The notes under the pieces: model-generated
Database searches by the model: none
What the model was told of the DNA's origin: nothing
What the model saw: only the letters and a program-made list of their open reading frames with translations
Made by a program: the position numbers and the translations under genes
Source: Odobenus rosmarus divergens
Lineage: Eukaryota; Chordata; Mammalia; Carnivora; Odobenidae
NCBI RefSeq assembly: GCF_000321225.1
Contig: NW_004452099.1
Coordinates: 62,001 to 126,000 of the forward strand
Reading direction: 5' to 3'
Length of the DNA: 64,000 nt
Shown: positions 56,560 to 64,000 of the stretch, piece after piece
How positions within the stretch are numbered: position 1 is the first letter of the stretch
Layout of the letters: each line of letters begins with the position of its first letter

Positions 56560-56810
56560 ATGCCAGTTATTGACTAGTTCCTGATAATAGGATATTAAAA
56601 GTCAAAGATCCAACATTCATGAAGCGCATAGATGGGAACCGGATGAATAATTCAGACAATTATGAACACTTTAGTAAAATTTATATCAATAGGTTGTTTC
56701 CCAAACTTCCCGGGGACAAAGGGATGATGGAAAAAAAAAAAAGTTTGGCATATCCACAGAATGGTGAATTTGAATTTATTCCTGAAAACTGCGTGGCTCA
56801 AGGAAAACCA
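56560..56810. other. Unassigned stretch
   Basis: Nothing recognised beyond an A-run at 56731-56742. Confidence 0.3.
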
Positions 56811-56814
56811 CGTA

Positions 56815-57620
56815 ATTTTTCTATGTGTCTACTATGTGTCAAACACTGTGCTGTGATCAGGAAATTCAAGCAGAAAACATGATGGAAGTGACTAGAATGG
56901 AAACTTGTGAGTGAATTAACATTAGAAATCAGTACATAGGAAGGAAAATGTTTTTAACATTAAAAAAAATCACGAAAAACTGCTTAAACAAGGTAATTTC
57001 CAAAAAAATAGCTTAAAAGCAGTTTCTAAGGATATGTAAGTTGATATCTAAATGATGTGAAAGAGCTGGATATGAATAGCACCTAGGGAAGAGAAATTCT
57101 GGCTGAGGGAAGACTTTGAGACGAGAAGGAGTTTGGTGCTTTCACTGAAAACAAAAACAAAACAAGCAAACAAAAAGAGCTTGCCTGGAAGAATAGCACA
57201 GTGAAACTGTATAAAATGGGTTCAAAGAGAGGGAGTGAAGCCAAATGATGAAGCACCTCATAAAGTAAGGCATGCCTTTTGGAATGACTGGAGGGTAAGA
57301 AGTGAGATTATCTAAATTTTCCATTATAAAAATTGGTATATAATTATTATATAAATGCTAAATTAGAAGTGGACTATGAATTGGGTAAGAAATTATTTTT
57401 GAGGCAGAAATAAAAGGAGTTTCTTTTGGATTAAATTTGGGCAGTAATTATAAATTAGGAAACAAAGATAATTATAGCATAGGCTTGAGAAACTGGAGGA
57501 TAAGTAGTGCCATTTACTGATTTTTGGGTGGTGGATAAACAATAATTGGCCATGCTGAATGTGACACCTCTTGGTCATCTAAGTGGGGATGTAAATTAGG
57601 CTGGCAGGTTAGGACTGTGG
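56815..57620 (-). mobile_element. Long L2 relic, antisense
   Basis: 'GTCTACTATGTGTCAAACAC' begins the antisense L2 end. Further along, 'GAAGCACCTCATAAAGTAAG', 'AGTGCCATTTACTGATTTTT' and 'TCATCTAAGTGGGGATGTAA' appear in L2 antisense order. Many deletions. Confidence 0.65.
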
Positions 57621-57624
57621 ATGA

Positions 57625-58600
57625 ATACTTGAATATTATCAAAACATAAAATTCTATGGCATTATGGCACTTCTATACTTTGTTTCATTTTAACTTCAGA
57701 ATAATTTCTTGAAGGATATATAATATATATATGTATTTATATATATTTATTTATGTAGATAGATACAGATATATGAAGTAAGAACTTGAAATTAAGTCTC
57801 TCTGTCTATAAAGAATATTTTTTTTTTACTATCCTATAGGGAGTAGGACTAGAGATGATTCTCTCAGTATTAATTTTTAAAATATATGGATTAATTTAAT
57901 TTTACTTTATCAATGATATGGGGCTTTTATATCTAGTTAATTAAAAATATATGATGAGTCCAAACACTATGCTTATTGTCCTCTTTTAAAATTTGACAAT
58001 GCACAAACTTCTACTTGAATAAATTTTAAAAGTTTGTATAGACTTAATAGCTTCTTTATTAAAAACCATTTTTTATATAGGCAGGTCCACTTTTTATATA
58101 ATTATATAAAATTGTACTAATATATCTTTTTAAAAATATAATGTTCTAGAAAAATGTAATAATTTCATAACAGAATGATATCATCCATAATGGATAGAAA
58201 TTAGGAATATTTTAAGATTAAGAGAACATACAACATTCTATATTACACTTAGAACTAGTGAGAAATTTGGATTTCTATCTTATGTACATTGTATAATTAA
58301 TTTTTTACTACAGAGTTAATACTATAAGAAATACTATATGAGATTTAAATCCCATTTTCAATGTTGTCATTAGAAAAACATTGTAAGATGTTCAAACAGG
58401 AGAAAGCATCTTCTGTTACAATAGCTTCTTAAACAGCTAATCTAGGATAAAAAGTTGAATAATAAATGACAGAGTATACTGAACTGTTCTCAAAATAATC
58501 TTTTTAAATCTTTATGCTTGGTGATTTTTTGGTGGAGTAACCTTGGTTAGAGGTTTTCTGAAACCTAGCACTTTAACTGATTGTCAATATAATACAAGGG
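57625..58600. other. Unassigned AT-rich stretch
   Basis: TA-rich run at 57718-57765 and a T-run near 57820. No gene or repeat recognised. Confidence 0.35.
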
Positions 58601-58917
58601 TTTACTTTTGGGCTTGTGGTCCAGTGACCTTTACATTGCACCACACTTCCTTGACAACAGTAGCTTTATAGTAACTTCTGAAATCAGGAAGTATAAATTC
58701 TTTATTTTATTTATAAATTATTCAGGCTGTTCGGGTTCCTTTGCATTTTTATTTCAATTTTAGCATCAGATTGTAGATTTCTGCAAAACAATAATTCTGC
58801 TGGAATTTTGTAGGGATATGTATATTATGCCAATCAATTTTGGGAAAAGTTTTATCTTAACGATATTATCTCAATCTATGAATATACATTGTTTCTCTAT
58901 TCTATTTATTTAAATTA

Positions 58918-58990
58918 GAGGTTGGCAAACTATGGCCCACTACCAATTTTATTACATTTTTGAATATTTTAATGTCTAAAATAGTAACAT
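58918..58990 (-). mobile_element. hAT-type DNA transposon fragment
   Basis: 'GAGGTTGGCAAACTATGGCC' followed by a TTTTATTACATTTTTG-like stretch is the reverse of the element end at 1689-1745. Confidence 0.45.
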
Positions 58991-59093
58991 ATACATACTT
59001 TCATAATATCCTTAATTTTGCCTCTTGGCTTGAAAAGGCTTTTTTTTTTTTTTTTCTTTTTCCATATCAAGACTTTAAGAAAACATTTGCTGA

Positions 59094-59302
59094 GGGCGCC
59101 TGGGTGGCTCAGTTGGTTGCGCGACTGCCTTCGGCTCAGGCCATGATCCTGGAGTCCCGGGATCGAGTCCCACATCGGGCTCCCTGCTCAGCGGGGAGTC
59201 TGCTTCTCCCTCTGGCCCTCCCTCCTCTCATGTGCTCTCTCTCTCTCTCTCTCTCTCATTCTCATTCTCTCAAAATAAATAAAAATAAATCTTTAAAAAA
59301 AA
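59094..59302 (+). mobile_element. CAN-SINE (S1-type)
   Basis: Near-consensus with a (TC)n run. A perfect 17-bp TSD, AAGAAAACATTTGCTGA, lies at 59077-59093 and 59303-59319. Probably young. Confidence 0.97.
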
Positions 59303-59486
59303 AAGAAAACATTTGCTGAAATTCAATTTAGATCTTTTTAATTTATTTCATAAATGTTTTGGGGTTTACTGTTGATAAGACTTGCCCACCTTTGTTGAAT
59401 TTTTTCTTAAGTGTTTTAGTTTTTGATGCTACTGTGCACTGACCAGTTTCCTTAACCAGATTGTTTTACAATCCATTTAGGGCTAG

Positions 59487-60050
59487 TACAGTTGACCCTT
59501 GAACAAGAGTTTGAACTGTGTGGGTTCACTTATACAAGTGTCCTCTTATCTCTGGATGCTTTTCCATAAAAATAGTATCATCATTTTCTCTTCCTTGTGA
59601 TTTTTTAAATAACATTTTCTTTTCTCTAGCTTACTTTATTGTAAAAAATACAGTAGATAGTACATATAACATAAAAAAAATATGCATGAGGGCGCCTGGG
59701 TGGCTCAGTTGGTTAAGCGACTGCCTTCAGCTCAGGTCATGATCCTGGAGTCCCGGGATCAAGTCCCACATCGGGCTCCCTGCTCAGCAGGGAGTCTGCT
59801 TCTCCCTCTGACCCTCCCCCCTCTCATGTGCTCTCTCTCTCTCATTCTCTCTCTCCCTCAAATAAATGAATAAAAAATCTTTAAAAAAATATGCATGAAT
59901 CAACTGTTTATGTTATTGGTAAGTCCTCTGGTCAACAATAGGCTATAAGTACTTAAGCTCTGGGGGAGTGAAAAGTTATACTTGGATTTTTTACTCTGCA
60001 GGGTGGGGGTCGGTGCCCCTAACTCCAGCAATGCCCAAGGGCCAACTGTA
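59487..60050. mobile_element. TcMar-Tigger-type non-autonomous DNA transposon
   Basis: Terminal inverted repeats CAGTTGACCCTTGAAC at the left (59489) and the complement-matching GCCCAAGGGCCAACTG at the right (ends 60048) are flanked by TA on both sides, the Tc1/mariner target duplication. The interior matches a common mammalian MITE ('TATTTTCTCTTCC', 'TTTCTCTAGCTTACTTTATT', 'GACTGTTTATGTTATTGGTA'-like blocks). A CAN-SINE sits in the middle. No transposase is encoded. Confidence 0.85.
59690..59882 (+). mobile_element. CAN-SINE (S1-type) inside the Tigger element
   Basis: Near-consensus. TSD AAAAAAATATGCATGA is repeated at 59673-59689 and 59884-59899. Confidence 0.96.
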
Positions 60051-60460
60051 TATACTAATGCAATTGGTCTCGTATATGGATATTGTAACCTACAACTTTG
60101 GTGAAGTTGTTTATTAGTTTTAGTAGGCTTATTTTTTTTGGTATAGGGGAGTTGTTTCCTTACTGTATTCTGCATACAGAATGAAGTTGTCTGCAAATAA
60201 GAAGTTTCTTTCTTTCTTTCTAACACTAATGTCTTTCAATTCTTTTTTTTTTTCTTTGTTGAACTGAATAGAATTTTAAGTACAATGTTGAAGTGGGGAA
60301 AGAAAATATCTTTGCCTCGTTCCCTATTATAAGAGAAAGCATTTAATCTTTCACTAATTAGTATGCTATTATCTGTGAGCTTTTTGTAGATGCTCATTAT
60401 CAGGTATCTTGAACATGTTTATGCTTAGTTCTTAGAAATCTTTGCTTATTCTAATATCTG

Positions 60461-60715
60461 GGCTTCTTTGAAACACTTTCTACCGACTGCTTCTTTGCTG
60501 CATGTAGATCACCTTTTATTCTTTTCCTGCATTCTCATATTTTGTTTAAAATCGAACATTTGAGATAATATAGCAACTATGGATTTACATATCCCCTAGG
60601 GTTGTTGTTGCTGCTTTTTGTGTGTTTGTGTCTTTTAGTGACTTTCCTTGTCTAACTCTCTAATGTCTGTCTCCACCACAGGGTACTCTGCTGATTTCTC
60701 TGCTTAGTTGTCTGT
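60461..60715 (-). other. Probable L1-derived sequence, antisense
   Basis: 'CTGCTTCTTTGCTGCATGTA' and 'GTCTTTTAGTGACTTTCCTT' have the look of antisense L1 3' UTR text, but I am not certain. Confidence 0.35.
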
Positions 60716-60822
60716 CTTCCATGTTTCTTCCTCCCCCCTCCTTCCTCATCCCATCATCTTTCCCTTCCTCCTTTCCTCCCTCTCTCCCTCCCTCCTTTTC
60801 TGCCTGCCTTTCTTTCATCTTT
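60716..60822. repeat. Polypyrimidine tract
   Basis: Over 100 bp almost entirely C and T (CTTCC/CTCCC units). Possible triplex-forming strand asymmetry. Confidence 0.85.
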
Positions 60823-60913
60823 ATTTTTATGCCGGTTGCATCATGCCTGGGGCAGCACAGCTTGTAGTTAGCCAATGACTGATCAGAGATTGTGTTTAAA
60901 TACTGTGAACCAG

Positions 60914-61133
60914 GGGCGCCTGGGTGGCTCAGCTGATTAAGTGACTGCCCTCAGCTCAGGTCATGATCCTGGAGTCCTGGGATCGAGTCCCGCATCTGGC
61001 TCCCGGCTCAGCGGGGAGCCTGCTTCTCCCTCTGACCCTCTTCCCTCTCATGCTGTTTCTCTCTCTCTCTCCCTCTCTCTCTCAAATAAATACATAAAAA
61101 TAAAATCTTTAATAACTAACTAAATAAATAAAT
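60914..61133 (+). mobile_element. CAN-SINE (S1-type)
   Basis: Near-consensus with an extended A/T tail (AACTAACTAAATAAATAA). A perfect 16-bp TSD, AAATACTGTGAACCAG, lies at 60898-60913 and 61134-61149. Confidence 0.97.
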
Positions 61134-61320
61134 AAATACTGTGAACCAGAAAGGTTTTCACCCATTTCTGATGGATCTGTGCATGGATTGGGGAATGCTT
61201 TCAAAGTTCAGGCTTTTTGCAAATCTGCACAAGCCTTAACTCTCTGCCAAGATCCTTCTTGTGTTAAAACTCTGCCCGCACAGGCTTCACATTCAGTCAG
61301 AGATATTTAGATAGCCAGGG

Positions 61321-61752
61321 CCCTGTGCTAGGCCAAATAATCTACCCAAAGATGCCCATAAGCTAATCCCATAGAACCTGTGAATACATGGTAAAAAGAA
61401 CTTTGCAGATGTGATCAAGTTTAGAATATGGAGATGGAGAGATTAGCTTGTATTGTATAGGTGGGTCTAATATCCTCACATAGGTCCTTGTAAGAGGGAA
61501 GCAGGAGGAACAGAGATTAGAGTGATACCACCATGAGCCAAGGAATGCCAAGGTCCTTTAGAAGATGGAAGACCCAAGACGTAAATTTTCCCTGGAGCTT
61601 CCGGTAGGAACCAACCTGCCAACACACTGACTTTAGCCTAGTCAGGCCAGTTTTGGACTTCTGAACCCTAGAACTGTAAATTAAAAATTTGTGTTGTTTT
61701 AAGACCTATAGTTGTGGTACTTTGCTACAGCAGAAACAGAAAACTAACACAG
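61321..61752 (+). mobile_element. MaLR (MLT1-like) LTR, sense
   Basis: 'CTTTGCAGATGTGATCAAGT', 'CCATGAGCCAAGGAATGCCA', 'TTTTGGACTTCTGAACCCTA', 'TTGTGTTGTTTTAAGACCTA' and 'ACAGAAAACTAACAC' follow the LTR in order. Same family as 1219-1683, opposite strand. Confidence 0.78.
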
Positions 61753-61754
61753 GC

Positions 61755-62460
61755 CCTTTGTGTTCTCTCCTCATAAGAGATTAATTTTCGTACCTTCAGA
61801 TCATTAGACCAGTATGGCTGTCTCATTCCCTAGATATCCCAGTATATTTCAGTCTAACTTGTCAGTCTTTGCTTGCACCAACCAGATAATAACCTCAAGA
61901 TAGCTGTAACTTTGACCTTTCCTGTTTGTCACCAAGGTCTAATGTTTCTGATAATTCCTGAAGCATGGGGATTTTCTAGGCTTCATTCCAAATCAAGTCA
62001 GCCCCTTATGGCAGCAAAGCTGCTAGGCTTTAGGACTTGTTCCTCCCTGTAAATAAATCTCCTAGTGACACTGAGGAGAATTAGGAACAGCTACAGGCCG
62101 ACATGTCATAGACCCTCATTCTTCTAAATTGTGGTTCGATTTTTTCTTAAATAGGTGTTTCTCAACTTGTTATATGACTTTGGTTGATATCCACCGTCTT
62201 AAAATTGTTGATTTTAAAATAATATATCCAGTTTTATCCTTAACTGGAGAAAGACTTGCCCAATTTCTCACTCCTTCAACCCAGAGATCTTTGTTCCAAT
62301 ACCATTTTAGAGATTTGACAGCATGTTTTAATTTTTAATAATGTAAGTTCAACTTACTTTTCATATTTGTCATTATGTATTGGTTTTGGCAGACACATAT
62401 TTATCTACATGAAGTTAATATAATTAAATTCTATTCTGACTGTTGCGATGTAGATATGGG
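61755..62460. other. Unassigned stretch
   Basis: Mixed composition and no repeat recognised. The frame at 62129-62338 is unsupported. Confidence 0.3.
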
Positions 62461-62463
62461 CAT

Positions 62464-62808
62464 ATTTTGGCTATAGTAATTGTCTTAGTCCATTTGGGCT
62501 TCGATAACACAATATCATAGACTCTTGGTCTATAAAAAACACATTTATTTTTCACAGTTCTGCAGGCTGGGAAGTCCAAAGGCACCCCAGATTTGGTATC
62601 TGGTGAAGACCTGTTGTAACCTCACATGGTGAAAGGAGCAAGGATTTCTCTAGAGCCTTTTTAAAAGGCACTAATCCCATTTGTCAGAGCTTCACCCTCA
62701 CAGCTTAATCACCTCCCCAAACCCACTTCCAGATACCATCACGCTGGGGAGTAGGTTTCAGCATATGAATTTTAGATAGACACAAATGTTCAGTCTATAG
62801 CAGTAATT
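62464..62808 (-). mobile_element. MaLR (MST/MLT1-like) LTR, antisense
   Basis: 'TTGTCTTAGTCCATTTGGGC', 'CACAGTTCTGCAGGCTGGGA', 'CCTCACATGGTGAAAGGAGC', 'ACAGCTTAATCACCTCCCCA' and an end near 'AGTCTATAGCAG' are the antisense layout of an MST-type LTR. Confidence 0.82.
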
Positions 62809-62809
62809 A

Positions 62810-63160
62810 ACAAATTGCCCTATATGCCCATTAGCTGAAACCTAATGCAGTTCCAATATATTTAAGTAAAATAAAGTCATCTCTCTTTCAAGGTAACAAA
62901 TAGTTGAGCAAAATTTCTTACTGATTTTTTTGCTCAGTGTAATCCAGCTGCTTTTTCTGTGTATAGATTTATTAATAATATGGTCCATAGATATGCCATG
63001 TAGAGAATTAAAAATTAATGAAGAGTGATATTTTTAAATATTATGGAAATATAAATATGTGTTGTTTATTGTAGGAGAAGTTGTACTTTTAACTCTTCAA
63101 ATGTATTACATTTGTTAAAGAACAGACATAGTTAGAAAAAGTTCTATCTTAGTAAAAACA
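62810..63160. other. Unassigned AT-rich stretch
   Basis: Nothing recognised. Confidence 0.3.
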
Positions 63161-63183
63161 AATTAGATTTTTTATTTTTTTTA

Positions 63184-63380
63184 TTTTTTTTTAAAGATTT
63201 TATTTATTTATTTGAGAGAGAGAGAATGAGAGATAGAGAGCAGGAGAGGGAAGAGGGTCAGAGGGAGAAGCAGACTCCCTGCCGAGCAGGGAGCCCAATG
63301 TGGGACTCGATCCCGGGACTCCAGGATCATGACCTGAGCCGAAGGCAGTTGCTTAACCAACTGAGCCACCCAGGCGCCCC
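63184..63380 (-). mobile_element. CAN-SINE (S1-type), left of a pair
   Basis: Antisense near-consensus copy ending 'GCCACCCAGGCGCCCC'. A second antisense SINE follows after 8 bp. Confidence 0.96.
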
Positions 63381-63388
63381 AAATAAAA

Positions 63389-63575
63389 TTTTTTTTAAAA
63401 TATTTTATTTATTTATTTGTCAGAGAGAGAGAGAGAGGGAACACTAACAGGGGGAGCTTGTGCAGGAAGAGGCAGAAGCAGGTTAGAGCCTGATGCGGGA
63501 CTCCATCCCAGGACCCTGGGATCATGACCTGAGCCGAATGAGGATGCTCAACGGACTGAGCCACCCAGGCATCCT
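63389..63575 (-). mobile_element. CAN-SINE, right of a pair
   Basis: Antisense, older copy: the 'CCCTGCTGAGCAGGGAGCC' block is shortened and the head reads 'CCACCCAGGCATCC'. TTAGATTTTTTA left of the first SINE and TTGGATTTTTAT right of this one may be one shared TSD. Confidence 0.93.
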
Positions 63576-63579
63576 TGGA

Positions 63580-64000
63580 TTTTTATAATTAAGACCCTGA
63601 GAACTTTAGAAAAAGAGTTGAAGACTTACTTGACATATAAGAAGAGAAACCATATAATGGTCAAACTGTGAGATTAAGGAAGAGAGAGCAGAATGAAAAA
63701 TATTTAACATCAAGAAGCTTATATTTTTGTCATCAAATTTTCCTGTAAAAATGTAGGAGTGGACCCCCTTTTTTTGTATGTATACCCTTTACCTAGGTTA
63801 AATTATTTAACCACATGGTTTTAACATCAATGTAATATTGGTTCCTAAATTAGTTTCCATCCCACATTTTTTGATTTTTTAAACAAACTGTCAAGGTCAT
63901 TCATGTATATAGATGCCTATGGTAATATTCTTTGATGAAACTAACTACAGTCAAACTGTTTATCCAGTCTGCACCATCCAGTGAATGTATTGGATGCATC
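63580..64000. other. Unassigned AT-rich stretch
   Basis: Nothing recognised. Confidence 0.3.

Larger units (their letters stand above)
58605..60460 (-). mobile_element. Old LINE-1 ORF2, antisense, split by later insertions
   Basis: 'AGTAGCTTTATAGTAACTTC', 'TATTCAGGCTGTTCGGGTTC', 'TTTAGATCTTTTTAATTTAT', 'TTTGGTGAAGTTGTTTATTA' and 'GAAGTTGTCTGCAAATAAGA' run in antisense ORF2 order. The L1 is interrupted by an hAT fragment plus SINE (58918-59302) and by a Tigger-type element carrying a SINE (59487-60050). Confidence 0.75.

Overview
The window is nuclear DNA of a carnivoran mammal, most likely a caniform of the bear/seal/mustelid type. About 32 copies of the tRNA-Lys-derived Carnivora SINE (CAN-SINE, SINEC) lie on both strands, recognisable from the head GGGGCGCCTGGGTGGCTCAG, a CT-rich middle and an AATAAATAAAATCTT tail. 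Three flavours occur, named S1-S3 in the entries. S1 has 'CTGGAGTCCCGGGATCGAG' then 'CTCTGACCCTC'. S2 has 'CCCAGGGTCCTGGGATCGAG' then 'GCTTGTGTTCCCTCTCTC'. S3 is older and has 'GACTCTTGATTT'. S1 and S2 are common here, which is why I favour a caniform. Three LINE-1 3' ends also carry the carnivore-type 3' UTR. The base composition is AT-rich and I found no multi-exon protein-coding gene, so this reads as a gene desert or the inside of a very large intron.

Layout. 0-9 kb: SINEs, a MaLR LTR, two old L1 3' pieces, a MIR, and the one clearly recognisable gene-derived sequence, a 5'-truncated retrocopy of PSMG3 (proteasome assembly chaperone 3) with poly(A) and target-site duplication (TSD). 9-19 kb: a second, unidentified mRNA retrocopy, an approximately 195-bp sequence present twice, a long antisense old L1, microsatellites, and a site hit in turn by an L1 tail and a SINE. 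18.6-27 kb: a SINE-free stretch with MIR and L2 relics, one solo ERV1-type LTR with TG...CA ends and a 4-bp duplication, and an AT palindrome array. 27-38 kb: SINEs including a tandem pair, two more LTRs, and long unannotated AT-rich DNA. 38.5-40.8 kb: an old L1 with its middle missing and a younger L1 3' end in the gap. 41-50 kb: SINEs, MIRs, an antisense L1, a probable L1 5' region, and an old L1 split by a composite insertion with a perfect 17-bp TSD. 50-55 kb: two carnivore L1 3' ends, one expanded into an AAG microsatellite. 55-64 kb: an ERV1-type LTR with tandem repeats upstream of its TATA box, a long L2 relic, an antisense L1 containing a Tigger-type DNA transposon that itself contains a SINE, MaLR LTRs, and a SINE pair at the end.

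No genes work together here. The content is a layered record of retroposition. Most translated reading frames are products of SINE bodies, L1 3' UTRs or simple repeats. I did not find a previously undescribed system. The observations most worth a second look are the PSMG3 retrocopy, the unidentified retrocopy at 9.54 kb, the reused insertion site at 18.1-18.6 kb, the composite unit at 47.87-48.42 kb, the tandem architecture of the carnivore L1 3' UTR, and a few non-repeat blocks that could be conserved regulatory DNA.
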